A model generated the notes under the pieces. The model made no database searches, had not been told where the DNA came from, and saw nothing but the letters and a program-made list of their open reading frames with translations. Position numbers and translations under genes: made by a program. Shown here one piece after another: positions 35,387 through 44,696 of a stretch of DNA of 64,000 nucleotides; position 1 is the stretch's first letter; the number at the start of each line of letters is the position of its first letter. This DNA is from Caproicibacter fermentans (GTDB lineage Bacteria > Bacillota > Clostridia > Oscillospirales > Acutalibacteraceae), in the NCBI RefSeq assembly GCF_009746625.1, contig NZ_VWXL01000020.1:1-64000 (forward strand), given 5' to 3'.

Positions 35387-35414
35387 TTGATTTTTTTATC
35401 AACTAGCGTATAAT
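35387..35414 (+). promoter_or_regulatory. promoter of the riboflavin operon
   Basis: TTGATT at 35387-35392 and a consensus TATAAT at 35409-35414 are 16 bases apart. Transcription would begin near 35421, about 20 bases before the FMN riboswitch. Confidence 0.7.
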
Positions 35415-35442
35415 TGATTTAAACAACTGAATAAATTCAAAT

Positions 35443-35575
35443 GTCTTCAGGGCAGGGTGAAATTCCCGATCGGCGGTATAGTCCGCGAGCGCGTAAGCGC
35501 AGGGCTTGACATTATGTTCAAGTCAGGATTTGGTGAAACTCCAAAACCGACAGTATAGTCTGGATGGAAGAAGAT
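35443..35575 (+). ncRNA. FMN riboswitch (RFN element)
   Basis: The conserved RFN core is directly readable: TCTTCAGGGCAGGGTGAAAT, then CCCGATCGGCGGTATAGTCC, GCGAGC, a variable stem, TTTGGTGAAACTCCAAAACC, GACAGTATAGTCTGGATG and closing GAAGAAGAT. The closing GAAGAAGAT pairs with the opening strand as P1. It precedes ribD by about 170 bases with a strong terminator in between, so FMN should promote premature termination of the riboflavin biosynthesis operon. Confidence 0.97.
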
Positions 35576-35686
35576 GTGTTGAAATTGTATGCAGTGCCGA
35601 GGTAATGTTCGGCAGTGCTTGATAATACCGTCAGAGCCGGTTTTTCCGTGCCTGATGGTTTTAAGGGCATTCCATACACCTGGATT

Positions 35687-35732
35687 TTAACACCTGAAAG
35701 ACATTTCAATGCTTTCAGGTGTTAATTTTTTA
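35687..35732 (+). terminator. riboswitch-controlled intrinsic terminator before ribD
   Basis: TTAACACCTGAAAG (35687-35700) and CTTTCAGGTGTTAA (35712-35725) form a perfect 14-base stem followed by TTTTTTA. It ends about 18 bases before the ribD start and forms the expression platform of the FMN riboswitch. An upstream TGCCGA/TCGGCA stem may belong to the alternative fold. Confidence 0.88.
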
Positions 35733-35749
35733 TTTTAGAGGTGTTGCGA

Positions 35750-36853
35750 TTGTCTGATGAAACTTACATGAAGCTGGCGCTGGAATACGCCGAAAAGGGC
35801 TGCGGCTGGGTCAATCCGAATCCGATGGTTGGAGCTGTTGTCGTGAAAGATGACCGTGTGATCGGCACGGGCTATCATCAGCGGTACGGAGAATTGCATG
35901 CGGAACGGAATGCTCTCGCTTCCTGCACGGAACCGCCGCAGGGCGCGACCTTGTATGTGACCTTGGAGCCGTGCTGCCATTACGGAAAAACGCCGCCGTG
36001 TACGGACGCGATTCTGAAAAGCGGCGTCCGTCGTGTGGTAATCGGTTCGGCCGATCCGAATCCGCTGGTTGCCGGAAAAGGAATTCAGATTTTACGCCGG
36101 CACGGGATGGAAGTCACGGAAGGTGTGCTCCGGGAAGCCTGTAGCAAACTGAATGAGGTGTTTTTTCATTTCATTCAGACCAAAACTCCATTCGTTTTGA
36201 TGAAATACGCCATGACGATGGATGGTAAGACCGCCACGCATTCCGGCAAGTCGAAATGGATCACCGGAGAAGCCGCCCGCAGGCGCGTACAGGAGGACCG
36301 GCATCGGTATTCCGGTGTCATGGTGGGTGTCGGCACGATTTTCGCGGACGACCCGCTTTTGACCTGCCGCCTGCCGAACAGCAGGAGTCCCGTCCGCATT
36401 ATCTGCGATTCCCGATTGCGGATGCCGCTGAGCGCGCAGGTTGTGCGGACGGCGAGAGAAATTCACACCATCATTGCCACCTGCTCACAGGATGAAACCC
36501 TTGCGCGCCCCTACCGGAAGGCCGGGTGTGAGGTGGTAACGCTGCCGTCAAAAGACGGGCATATCGATCTGCGCGAGCTCATGGCTGCGTTGGGGGAAAA
36601 AGAAATCGACAGCGTTCTGCTGGAGGGCGGCGGTACGCTGAATTGGTCGGCATTGCAAAGCGGCATTGTCAGCAAGGTACAGGCATACGTTGCTCCGAAG
36701 CTGTTCGGCGGCGCCGATGCGAAATCCCCGGTGGAGGGAATCGGCGTGGAAGGCCCGAAGAAGGCGTTCCGGCTTGCCTCGCCGCAGGTGATGCGGCTGG
36801 GAGAAGATGTTTTGCTGGAAAGCGAGGTGCTCCCATGTTCACAGGAATCATAG
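35750..36853 (+). CDS. ribD: bifunctional diaminohydroxyphosphoribosylaminopyrimidine deaminase / reductase
   Basis: Second and third steps of riboflavin synthesis. The N-terminal zinc deaminase domain (about 1-145) has HAERNAL and PCCHYGKTPPCTDAI with the zinc ligands; the C-terminal reductase domain (about 150-365) has MKYAMTMDGKTATHSGKSKWI and LLEGGGTLNWSAL. The likely start is TTG at 35750 with GAGGTG seven bases upstream, giving MSDETYMKLALEYAEKG, which aligns with known RibD N-termini. GTG 35741 and TTG 35744 are possible but overlap the ribosome site. Overlaps ribE by 19 bases. First gene under FMN riboswitch control. Confidence 0.95.
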   Translation: MSDETYMKLALEYAEKGCGWVNPNPMVGAVVVKDDRVIGTGYHQRYGELHAERNALASCTEPPQGATLYVTLEPCCHYGKTPPCTDAILKSGVRRVVIGSADPNPLVAGKGIQILRRHGMEVTEGVLREACSKLNEVFFHFIQTKTPFVLMKYAMTMDGKTATHSGKSKWITGEAARRRVQEDRHRYSGVMVGVGTIFADDPLLTCRLPNSRSPVRIICDSRLRMPLSAQVVRTAREIHTIIATCSQDETLARPYRKAGCEVVTLPSKDGHIDLRELMAALGEKEIDSVLLEGGGTLNWSALQSGIVSKVQAYVAPKLFGGADAKSPVEGIGVEGPKKAFRLASPQVMRLGEDVLLESEVLPCSQES

Positions 36854-37473
36854 AGGAAACGGGGACGATCCGCTCAATCAAAAAAATCGGGCGCTCCGCC
36901 GCCCTGACCATCGGCGCATCAGCGGTTCTAGATGGTTTGAGACTGGGCGACAGCATCGCGGTAAGCGGCGTGTGCCTGACGGTCGTTTCCCTGGAGGAAG
37001 ATTCCTTTTCCGCCGACGTGATGAACGAAACCGCCGCGTGCTCCAACCTTTTGGATATAAAAGTCGGCGGTACGGTCAACCTCGAGCGCGCCATGCCACT
37101 GAACGGACGGTTTGGCGGGCATATCGTCGCGGGGCACATCGACGGAACCGGCGTGATCAGCAGTATGCGACAGGATGAAAACGCGATTTGGTTCACCGTC
37201 CGGACTTTCCCCCGCATTTTGCGGTATGTGATTAATAAAGGGTCCATTGCCATCGACGGCATCAGTTTGACCGTCGCGGGCGTAACAGAGAAGGATTTCA
37301 GCGTGTCCGTGATTCCGCACACGGCCCAAAACACCACGCTTGGAGAAAAACGCGTCGGGTTCACGGTGAATCTGGAAAACGACTGCATCGGAAAATATGT
37401 GGAAAAGCTGCTTCGCGCGCCGGGAGGACAGAGCGGTATCTCAAAGGAATTTCTCGCCCGGTACGGATTTTGA
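36835..37473 (+). CDS. ribE: riboflavin synthase, alpha subunit
   Basis: Dismutates two 6,7-dimethyl-8-ribityllumazine molecules to riboflavin. The 212-residue protein begins [12 protein letters not shown], the invariant opening of the family, and shows two lumazine-binding barrels with [11 protein letters not shown] in the first and [11 protein letters not shown] in the second. The ATG at 36835 lies inside the end of ribD, implying translational coupling; the longer frame has no homology. The substrate is made by RibH at the end of the operon. Confidence 0.96.
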   Translation: MFTGIIEETGTIRSIKKIGRSAALTIGASAVLDGLRLGDSIAVSGVCLTVVSLEEDSFSADVMNETAACSNLLDIKVGGTVNLERAMPLNGRFGGHIVAGHIDGTGVISSMRQDENAIWFTVRTFPRILRYVINKGSIAIDGISLTVAGVTEKDFSVSVIPHTAQNTTLGEKRVGFTVNLENDCIGKYVEKLLRAPGGQSGISKEFLARYGF

Positions 37474-37487
37474 AAGGAGAAATCGGC

Positions 37488-38687
37488 ATGTTTGCGTTTA
37501 GTACGATAGAAAAAGCGCTTGAAGATTTGCGTCAGGGAAAAATAATTTTAGCAACAGATGATGAGAATCGGGAAAATGAAGGAGATTTGATTTGCGCTTC
37601 GGAATTCGCCACAACCGAAAACGTCAATTTCATGGCGGTGCACGGTAAAGGCTTGATTTGTATGCCCATGAGCATTGCTCTCTGCCAGAAGCTCCGGTTC
37701 CCGCAGATGGTTTCAGACAATACCGACAACCACGAAACGGCGTTCACGGTTTCCGTCGATCATATCGGCACCACAACGGGCATTTCCGCCGAAGAACGGG
37801 GCGTCACGGCCCGCGCCTGTGTAAGCGACGGCGCAAAACCGGAAGATTTCCGCCGCCCCGGTCATATGTTTCCGCTGATGGCGAAGCCGAACGGCGTTCT
37901 GGAACGGGGCGGGCATACGGAGGCCACCGTGGATCTGTTGCGGCTTGCCGGACTGAAAGAATGCGGACTGTGCTGTGAGGTCATGGGCGCAGACGGTCGG
38001 ATGATGCGGACGCCCGAGCTGATTCAGCTTGCCGGTCAATGGGGACTGACCTTCATCACGATTCAGGATTTGCAGGATTACCGAAAAAAGCACGACAAGC
38101 TGGTCGAGCGCGTAGCTGTTGCCAAGATGCCCACCCGATACGGGAATTTCACCGCATATGGATATGTCAACACTCTTAACGGGGAGCATCATGTCGCGTT
38201 GGTCAAGGGAGAAATCGGAGACGGGCAGAACCTGTTATGCCGCGTCCATTCCGAATGCCTGACCGGGGACGCGTTCGGCTCCCTTCGCTGCGACTGCGGG
38301 CAGCAGTTCGCGTCCGCCATGACGCAGATTGAACGGGAGGGACGCGGTGTCCTGCTTTACATGCGGCAGGAAGGGCGGGGCATCGGGCTGATCAACAAGC
38401 TCCGGGCCTATGAATTGCAGGACCAGGGAATGGACACGCTGGAAGCCAACGAGGCGCTTGGCTTTGCGGGCGATCTGCGGGAATATTTCATCGGCGCACA
38501 AATTCTCCGGGATTTGGGAGCCAAAACGCTGCGGCTTCTGACCAATAATCCCGACAAGGTGTACCAGCTTGCCGATTACGGCATGAAAATTGTAGAGCGA
38601 ATCCCCCTCCAGATGGACGCCACCCCCTACGACCTGTTTTATCTGAAAACGAAGCAGTCCCGGATGGGACATATTCTCAATTATTGA
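37488..38687 (+). CDS. ribBA: bifunctional DHBP synthase / GTP cyclohydrolase II
   Basis: Supplies both riboflavin precursors. The N-terminal domain (about 1-200) makes 3,4-dihydroxy-2-butanone-4-phosphate and has [12 protein letters not shown] and [13 protein letters not shown]. The C-terminal GTP cyclohydrolase II domain has [18 protein letters not shown] with the zinc cysteines and [20 protein letters not shown]. The 399-residue length is normal. The ATG at 37488 has AAAGGAG eight bases upstream and lies 14 bases after ribE. Confidence 0.96.
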   Translation: MFAFSTIEKALEDLRQGKIILATDDENRENEGDLICASEFATTENVNFMAVHGKGLICMPMSIALCQKLRFPQMVSDNTDNHETAFTVSVDHIGTTTGISAEERGVTARACVSDGAKPEDFRRPGHMFPLMAKPNGVLERGGHTEATVDLLRLAGLKECGLCCEVMGADGRMMRTPELIQLAGQWGLTFITIQDLQDYRKKHDKLVERVAVAKMPTRYGNFTAYGYVNTLNGEHHVALVKGEIGDGQNLLCRVHSECLTGDAFGSLRCDCGQQFASAMTQIEREGRGVLLYMRQEGRGIGLINKLRAYELQDQGMDTLEANEALGFAGDLREYFIGAQILRDLGAKTLRLLTNNPDKVYQLADYGMKIVERIPLQMDATPYDLFYLKTKQSRMGHILNY

Positions 38688-38700
38688 AGGAGTTTTTGTA

Positions 38701-39168
38701 ATGAATATTTTTGAAGGAAAATTGGTATCCAAAGAAATCCGGATCGGTATTGTAGCCGCCCGCTTTAACGAATTTATTACCTCGAAACTGCTGTCGGGCG
38801 CGCTGGACGGCTTGAAGCGTCACGACGTATCGGGGGACAGCATCGATGTGGCATGGGTTCCCGGCGCGTTTGAAATTCCGCTGATCGCGTCGAAGATGGC
38901 GAAAAGCGGGAAATACGACGCGGTGATCTGCCTCGGCGCTGTAATCCGCGGAAGCACCAGCCATTACGATTATGTTTGCAATGAAGTGTCAAAGGGAATC
39001 GCGCAGACGGAGCTTGCCAGCGGAGTCCCGGTGATGTTCGGCGTTCTGACGACGGAGAATATCGAGCAGGCCATTGAACGCGCCGGAACCAAGGCGGGCA
39101 ATAAGGGCTTCGACTGCGCGGAGGGAGCAATCGAGATGGTCAATTTGATTCGCGTGATGGAAGCATGA
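38701..39168 (+). CDS. ribH: 6,7-dimethyl-8-ribityllumazine synthase
   Basis: Condenses the RibD-derived pyrimidine with DHBP to the lumazine substrate of RibE. The 155-residue protein has [13 protein letters not shown] at the N-terminus, [10 protein letters not shown], and [18 protein letters not shown] with the active-site His. GAAGGAG lies upstream of the ATG, 13 bases after ribBA. It completes a four-gene operon sufficient for riboflavin synthesis from GTP and ribulose-5-phosphate, apart from the separate pyrimidine phosphatase. Confidence 0.96.
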   Translation: MNIFEGKLVSKEIRIGIVAARFNEFITSKLLSGALDGLKRHDVSGDSIDVAWVPGAFEIPLIASKMAKSGKYDAVICLGAVIRGSTSHYDYVCNEVSKGIAQTELASGVPVMFGVLTTENIEQAIERAGTKAGNKGFDCAEGAIEMVNLIRVMEA

Positions 39169-39196
39169 CTACAAATGCCTCATCGAAAGAAAGTGT

Positions 39197-39238
39197 ACAA
39201 AACAAGCAGGGTAACTTTAGCCACAGTTGCCCCGCTTA
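39197..39238 (-). terminator. probable terminator of the ABC/two-component operon
   Basis: On the minus strand an AAGCGGGG...GTTACCCTGCTTG stem with internal mismatches is followed by TTTTG. It lies about 160 bases past the last permease gene. On the plus strand the same stem has no T-run, so ribH termination is less certain. The 39169-39399 gap shows no gene. Confidence 0.5.
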
Positions 39239-39399
39239 GCCGGTACAGTGAACACGGTAATTTGCGCCGGCTCACCGGGCGTAATCAGGTGAATTGACCC
39301 GGTCTGCGTTTCCTTTCGGAAATTTCAGCCCATTAAAAGCAAAATTGTTTTTCCACAACGTCCGTCCGGATCGCGAACAACGAATTTCAGCATAAAATC

Positions 39400-40143
39400 T
39401 TAAGACTTTCTAAGGAAAATCATCGGACTCATGTTAGTTCTTTGCCTTTTGATGAAAAAAATGATCAACGCAACGCCCGCAATCGTAAACGCCGCCCGTC
39501 CGGCTAAAAATTCATTGGAAAACGTAAACTTCTGCACGCCGGTGTAAAGAGGACGTACTACGGATGTACCGAACAGATCCATACAGTCCGGCAGAGAAAT
39601 TCCGAAAGCTCCCAGTATCAGAACGACGGCCAGCAGAATATAGACAAGGGCCTGTCTTTTGTGTCCAAGGAGCATGGCCGCCCCGAAAAGAAACAGCGCG
39701 GGCGGCAGAAGCAGGATCAGTCCGGCATAAATGAGCGAGCCAAAGCCTGTATAGTCAAATACAAGCCGATAAAATACAAAGCATATGCCGAACGACAGTC
39801 CCATCGCAGTCAGGAACGCACACGCAGTCGCAGCATAGCGAATCGCCCGGAATACGGCCATTTGAACCGACGATGTCTCCAAGATTGTCACGGCGCGGCG
39901 TTCAGAAGTCGTGAATTGCCGCGCGCACAGTGCCAGCAGCAGGATGAACAGCAAAACAGCCGCGGAAGAGAGATAGCTGCAAAACGTCCATTGGGAAAAG
40001 GGAGCTGTAAAGCCCGTGCCATAGATGACGCTGCCGCGAAGCAGAGCCAAACAGTAGACGATGTTCACCGCTAAAAGCAGCAGATATTCTTTTGAACAGA
40101 AAAGACGTTTCAGCTCATACTTGAAAATCGTTCCTTTACGCAA
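39400..40143 (-). CDS. ABC-2-type transporter permease
   Basis: Membrane protein of 247 residues with about six hydrophobic segments (for example LLLAVNIVYCLALLRGSVIYG, AAVLLFILLLALCARQF, ILLLPPALFLFGAAMLL), resembling ABC-2 permeases. The likely start is TTG at 40143 (MRKGTIFKYELKRLF) with AAAGGAGG nine bases upstream, overlapping the upstream gene's stop by eight bases; the longer frame would lie inside that gene. It is the last gene of the operon with a peptidase-permease fusion and an ATPase. Substrate unknown. Confidence 0.82.
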   Translation of the reverse strand: MRKGTIFKYELKRLFCSKEYLLLLAVNIVYCLALLRGSVIYGTGFTAPFSQWTFCSYLSSAAVLLFILLLALCARQFTTSERRAVTILETSSVQMAVFRAIRYAATACAFLTAMGLSFGICFVFYRLVFDYTGFGSLIYAGLILLLPPALFLFGAAMLLGHKRQALVYILLAVVLILGAFGISLPDCMDLFGTSVVRPLYTGVQKFTFSNEFLAGRAAFTIAGVALIIFFIKRQRTNMSPMIFLRKS

Positions 40144-42352
40144 GGTCAAGCGCCTCCTTTGCGAGTCCGACTGCGGCCAGAAAGTCGTCATAGGTGATCG
40201 GCTGGCCCAAGTGCTTCAGATACAGTCCCGAGAGCCTTTTCTGCAATGCCCCGCTTCCGCCCAGAGCTTTTTCCGCTTTTACAAACTGGAGCGGCATGAT
40301 ATCGTAAAGGCCGATATTATTCAGAGCGGCCAATACGTTGGACTGATCGCCGGGCGACAGCTTTTTCAAATAGGTCGGGTTCTGAATATAAAACGCGTTT
40401 CGGTAAGACTTCAGGTTTTTTTGCCACTCGCTGACAAAATGGGAATTTGCATAGTCTGCGCCAAAGTAATCCTTCATAAAGCAGTATGTACTGTAGCAGG
40501 TAATCCCCTCCGCCGACCAGTAGGACTTGCCGTCCGCCATCGGGTAAGTCGCGAGCCCCCACCACTGATGCGCGAGCTCATGGACCAGCACATCGATTCC
40601 TCCGCCGGAATCAGGGTCGCCCGCTCCGTCGGGCAGGTAGCCCGCCACGGCAAAAGAGGTTTCATCCATGGCGCTGATGTTCCCGAAAGCACCCCCGCCG
40701 CTGAAATACGCCGGAATCTCCAGAACGGTCAGATGATCTTGATAGAGAAGCGGCCCGAATGCGTTTGTAAAATAATCGATCGCGTCTTTCATAATCGCAA
40801 TCGTACCCATATCCGCAATCGCGGCTTTCTGCTTTGTAAAGTATTTGAATTCCACATTGAGCCCGCCGGCCTTAAAAGTCGTGGTATCATAGACGGCGGC
40901 ATCCAACCCGGTGCGGTCATTTCCGGGTTCGGATGCAAATTGCCATTGTGTCTTCCCGTTCGCCGTCTTACCCTTGACGCCGTTTGCCCTCGTAAACACC
41001 GGCTCAAGACGTTCGTCCAAAGACAGCGTGCCCGAGAAGCCGCAGTCGTCGGCAACCGAAACGTCGGTCTTTGGCGAAAAGCCCGTCGCGGGCAAATCGA
41101 CGTATTCATTGCAGATTCCGTATACCGGTTTTTGGCTCAACGATCCGTCGTTGCCGACTTTCCCCGCGTACCGGATCACAACCGCATATTCGGAAGCATT
41201 GGGCAGATTGATTCTCCATGTGGCATTTCCTTCTTTCTCCGCCGGGTCCCGAACAGCCTGAGCGGAGGCTCCGTTGACCTGAATGCTGCCTACGGTATAT
41301 CCGGAATTCAGCAAAACGGGAAGCGTCTGCGCTCCCCCCGACGTGTTGCGCAGGGTATAGGAGGCTTCTCCCGAAAGACATCGGACCGCCGTATCAATAT
41401 CAGCCTTCACGGATTTGTTCGTCAAAAGCAGGGATGGATTTCCGACTTCATCGCCGCCGGAAGACACGACGATGCCGGTCCCCGAGCTGTAGGCGGCGCT
41501 GTAATCTCTCGGAACACTGTGATCAAAGTAAGGTTCTGCTGCAAAACTCCCATATGAAAGCACCGTCGCCGCTATCAAAAGGACCGGTATCCAGGCCCGC
41601 CGCGCGTTACTCACAAAGGAGCTAAAAACGCCTCGGCCATATCTCCGCGAACCCCAAAGTCCCATCAGCCAGATCGACAGGGAAACCAAAAAGCAAAAGA
41701 GACGATTCCACAGAATCAGATCGATTTGGAACTGATTGCTCACCAGATCGGAAAAGCAGTCCGCGTTTGTCTGAACCCAAAACAATAGAAAGCTTGGGTT
41801 CAGCGCTGATTGGCTTTCCAGCAGCTTGGAAAGAACGATTAAGCACACCACGGCGACAAACGCCGCCTCCACTCGCCGGAACAGCAGATAGAAGCCAGCG
41901 GACAGTAAAATGGAAAAGATCAGCGCTCCGAGAAAAATCAGATACCAGGATGCCGCAAAGGAGCCCGGCTGAAAGTAGACGCCGGTTTTGGCCAGCGCAA
42001 AGGGAAAAGCAAACAGCGTTACGATCCACGCCGTGACGACTGCCGTACAAATGAGCGCCAGCGTGCGGCGGAGCTGATAGAAAATGGAATCCGTGCAGGT
42101 CAGGATGATCGCGTCTGTGTGATTTTTGTAATCTCTGTGGAATTGTGCCAGCGTCAGTACAGAAAAAAGCAGAGCGCCTAAAATCGCGCTGTTTTTGGCC
42201 GGTTCCAAAATGTAAGCATCGGAGGCCGTCCGTCCGGAGGTGTTCAGGCAAAACCACACCGCTCCAACCGACGTCAGCGCAATAAAAAGCAGAATCAGAC
42301 GGTCCCGCAGCATCCTTTCAATCTCTCTTGAAAGCTTTTCGAAAGCGTTCAT
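40136..42352 (-). CDS. ABC permease fused to an M1-type (gluzincin) metallopeptidase domain
   Basis: 738 residues. The N-terminal part (about 1-270) has six or more hydrophobic segments of ABC-2 permease type. The C-terminal part (about 280-735) is predicted extracytoplasmic and resembles M1 aminopeptidases, with the zinc motif HELAHQWWG at 591-599 and a downstream Glu in SAEG about twenty residues later. An N-terminal M1-like beta domain (ASYTLRNTSGGAQTLPVLL) precedes the catalytic region. The GAMEN exopeptidase motif appears altered (YFSGGGAFGNISAMD). It sits between the ATPase (overlap 4 bases) and the second permease. Such fusions are known in Firmicutes but their substrate is unknown. 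Confidence 0.85.
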   Translation of the reverse strand: MNAFEKLSREIERMLRDRLILLFIALTSVGAVWFCLNTSGRTASDAYILEPAKNSAILGALLFSVLTLAQFHRDYKNHTDAIILTCTDSIFYQLRRTLALICTAVVTAWIVTLFAFPFALAKTGVYFQPGSFAASWYLIFLGALIFSILLSAGFYLLFRRVEAAFVAVVCLIVLSKLLESQSALNPSFLLFWVQTNADCFSDLVSNQFQIDLILWNRLFCFLVSLSIWLMGLWGSRRYGRGVFSSFVSNARRAWIPVLLIAATVLSYGSFAAEPYFDHSVPRDYSAAYSSGTGIVVSSGGDEVGNPSLLLTNKSVKADIDTAVRCLSGEASYTLRNTSGGAQTLPVLLNSGYTVGSIQVNGASAQAVRDPAEKEGNATWRINLPNASEYAVVIRYAGKVGNDGSLSQKPVYGICNEYVDLPATGFSPKTDVSVADDCGFSGTLSLDERLEPVFTRANGVKGKTANGKTQWQFASEPGNDRTGLDAAVYDTTTFKAGGLNVEFKYFTKQKAAIADMGTIAIMKDAIDYFTNAFGPLLYQDHLTVLEIPAYFSGGGAFGNISAMDETSFAVAGYLPDGAGDPDSGGGIDVLVHELAHQWWGLATYPMADGKSYWSAEGITCYSTYCFMKDYFGADYANSHFVSEWQKNLKSYRNAFYIQNPTYLKKLSPGDQSNVLAALNNIGLYDIMPLQFVKAEKALGGSGALQKRLSGLYLKHLGQPITYDDFLAAVGLAKEALDLA

Positions 42353-43080
42353 GCCGACGCCCTCCCGTTGACCAGCGCCATGTATGCGTTCTCCAAAGTG
42401 GCAGCGTGTTTTTCCGCCATCAGTGATTCCGGAGTTCCGGTATAGAGTATTTCTCCGCCGTTCAGGACCACCAGATGATCACAAGCGGGCTGGACATCTT
42501 CAATGATGTGCGTGGATAAAATCACCAGCCTGTTTTTCGCCGTCTCGGCAAAGAGGTTTCGGAAAGCAAACCGCTCGGCGGGATCAAGTCCCACGGTCGG
42601 TTCGTCAAAAATCAAAAGCTCTGGATCCCCCAACAGGGACTGCGCGATTCCGACGCGCTGCTTTTGTCCGCCCGACAGCGTGCGGATCTTTGCCTTCTGC
42701 TTATCCTGAAGATGGGTGAGCGCAATTACCCGGTCGATCTCATCCTTTGCCGTTTTTTTATCCGGACATTTGATTGCCGCCATGTAATCCAGAAACTGTG
42801 TCGTGGTCAGATCCTCAAACAGACCAAATTCCTGCGGAAGATAGCCCAAGCCGGATTTTAACTCTTTTTCCTGCTTTATCAGCGGTGAGCCATCCTTCAG
42901 AATTTCTCCGGAGGTGGGGAGAAGATTTGCGGTGAGCAGCTTCATCAGCGTGCTTTTTCCGGCTCCGTTCGGCCCCACCAATCCAATCAGGCTGGGGCTT
43001 GCCAGCGTCAGATCGATATTCTTCAGCGCGGCTTTCCCGTGCGGATAGGTTTTACTCAGGTGTTTCAGCTCTATTTTCAA
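42349..43080 (-). CDS. ABC transporter ATP-binding protein
   Basis: ATPase of 243 residues with Walker A GLVGPNGAGKSTLMKLL, the Q-loop in GYLPQEFGLFEDLT, the ABC signature LSGGQKQRVGIAQSL, Walker B ELLIFDEPTVGLDP and the switch His in VILSTHIIED. The start is best placed at TTG 43080 (MKIELKHLSKTYPHGK), with TTGGAG about eight bases upstream. An ATG at 43098 lacks a ribosome site. A 21-base inverted repeat covers the ribosome site. Energises the two permeases downstream. Confidence 0.93.
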   Translation of the reverse strand: MKIELKHLSKTYPHGKAALKNIDLTLASPSLIGLVGPNGAGKSTLMKLLTANLLPTSGEILKDGSPLIKQEKELKSGLGYLPQEFGLFEDLTTTQFLDYMAAIKCPDKKTAKDEIDRVIALTHLQDKQKAKIRTLSGGQKQRVGIAQSLLGDPELLIFDEPTVGLDPAERFAFRNLFAETAKNRLVILSTHIIEDVQPACDHLVVLNGGEILYTGTPESLMAEKHAATLENAYMALVNGRASA

Positions 43081-43135
43081 AAAATCAGCTCCAATCATCG
43101 GTGTTAATTCAACTTTAACACCGGCGATTGGAGCT
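43078..43135 (-). promoter_or_regulatory. long inverted repeat covering the ATPase ribosome site
   Basis: Arms at 43087-43107 and 43115-43135 are complementary at 19 of 21 positions around a seven-base loop. In the minus direction the stem ends in GGAGCT followed by GATTTTTT, so it resembles a terminator, and the ATPase ribosome site GGAG lies inside the second arm. It could attenuate transcription, block translation, or be a DNA operator of the upstream response regulator. Confidence 0.6.
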
Positions 43136-43166
43136 ATGATGAAATACATGTGTAACGGATATGAAA

Positions 43167-44696
43167 TTAGAATTTTATGGTAAAACGCATTCCGTCCGGC
43201 GAGCACATCGGCTTAAAATTGAAATCCAGTTCAAGCTGATGAAGGATGGAAGCTGTGATATAGAGCCCCAGACCATTCCCTCCGGTTTCGCGGCTTCTGG
43301 ATTCGTCCATTCTGCAGAACGGTTCAAACAGCCGGGGGATTTGCTCTTCGGAAATCGGGGCACACTCATTTTCCACAAAAAGGCTGTTCCCGCGGCAGTA
43401 GACGGCCAGCCTCCCGCCGGTTGCGGTATACTGAACCGCGTTCGATAAAATGTTGGACAGGGCCTTGCCCAGCAGTTTCGGAGGCATCATTACAACAAAC
43501 GCGGCGCTCCAGTCCACATACAAAAGGAGCCCTTTTGCGCGGGCAATCATCCCATAAGGCTCTATGACCTCCGCGCAGATCGTTTCTATGCTCTCGGTAA
43601 CCTTTTCCTCGATTGCGTCGCCGAGGTGGGAGGTATCCAGAATTTCGCGCAGCATCCCGGAAAGCCGGTCCACCAGTTCTTTGCATTTGGGGAGCCATTC
43701 TTTCTGATTTTTATATTTGCCCACCCCAAGGATCATGTTGTCCATAATCACGCTCACTGCGGTAACCGGTGTTTTCAGTTCGTGAGACGCGGCGCGGAGG
43801 AAATCGGTTTTGGCGCGTTCCGCGGCGCCAACCTTCTTCAGTTCGGTCTCCAACGATTCTATGGTGCCCAGCAGATTTCCGTACAGGCTGTTGACATTGG
43901 CAGCCAATGTGCCGATCTCATCTCTTGTGTTGACCCTGCATATGGCAGCCCGGTCCAGCGTATTCATACGCTGTGTTTCTTCGGAAATTGCTTTGATCGG
44001 ACGCGTGATGGCCCTGGCATACAGCAATGAAAAAAGGACCGCGATAATGAGGCACAGAAAAATCGACACGGGCAGAAGGGACACGATTACCTGCACGGCT
44101 TCCTCGACCGGGGCCAGCGTAAGCGTTGCGGTAAGCGCGCCCGCTTCTCCTCCTATCGTAAAGCTGCGCTGCGCTTGAATCGTCTTGGAACCGGCTGCCC
44201 CGCTGGTCACGATGCCGGTAAGGATTCCTCCGTCACCGATATTTTCGGTACCGCTGGCTTCGGCGGAGGAAGAGGCGGTGTCATCGCTGATGATTTTTAC
44301 GCCTTTATCCTCTGTGACGGTCACGGTCTTGTCCGTATCGCAGCTCTCCGACGCGGTTCCCCGGCTGGCAGCAGCGCCGGACTCCTCAGAATCCGAATCC
44401 TTAATCCGCGTGATCACTCCGCCGTCCCAGTTCAGCATAGTATAGGAATCGCTCCCGATGCTGAGCTCTAAATTTGCCTGAAGACTTCCGGCGTACCCAG
44501 CCATCAAATCCGTCACATCGCTTCGTTTTGCCTTCTCCAGCCGGCTGACAAACCGGTCTGTTTGCAGCGTCAATTCCTGCTGCTTCTGATCGGTGTAAAC
44601 CTTCGGCAGCAGCGCATAAATCAATCCGTCCGCCAACAAAGCGATCAATATCAGAAGTGTGAGGGTATAGAAAAAAGTCTTAGTGAAAATCTTCAT
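43167..44696 (-). CDS. sensor histidine kinase (HisKA class)
   Basis: 509-residue membrane kinase. A first transmembrane segment (about 8-30) is followed by an extracytoplasmic region of about 170 residues rich in Ser/Ala/Asp and a second membrane segment (VSLLPVSIFLCLIIAVLFSLLYA). Then come HAMP (RAITRPIKAISEETQRMN), HisKA with FLRAASHELKTPVTAV, and an ATPase domain with NILSNAVQYT, a modest G1 box and GGNGLGLYI. The ATG at 44696 has GGAGG upstream; it overlaps the regulator gene by four bases. Likely controls the peptidase-ABC operon downstream. The signal is unknown. Confidence 0.93.
   Translation of the reverse strand: MKIFTKTFFYTLTLLILIALLADGLIYALLPKVYTDQKQQELTLQTDRFVSRLEKAKRSDVTDLMAGYAGSLQANLELSIGSDSYTMLNWDGGVITRIKDSDSEESGAAASRGTASESCDTDKTVTVTEDKGVKIISDDTASSSAEASGTENIGDGGILTGIVTSGAAGSKTIQAQRSFTIGGEAGALTATLTLAPVEEAVQVIVSLLPVSIFLCLIIAVLFSLLYARAITRPIKAISEETQRMNTLDRAAICRVNTRDEIGTLAANVNSLYGNLLGTIESLETELKKVGAAERAKTDFLRAASHELKTPVTAVSVIMDNMILGVGKYKNQKEWLPKCKELVDRLSGMLREILDTSHLGDAIEEKVTESIETICAEVIEPYGMIARAKGLLLYVDWSAAFVVMMPPKLLGKALSNILSNAVQYTATGGRLAVYCRGNSLFVENECAPISEEQIPRLFEPFCRMDESRSRETGGNGLGLYITASILHQLELDFNFKPMCSPDGMRFTIKF

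Noticed and set aside
40061-41557. 498-codon open frame on the plus strand
   Set aside because: Antisense to the peptidase-permease fusion; no family resemblance.
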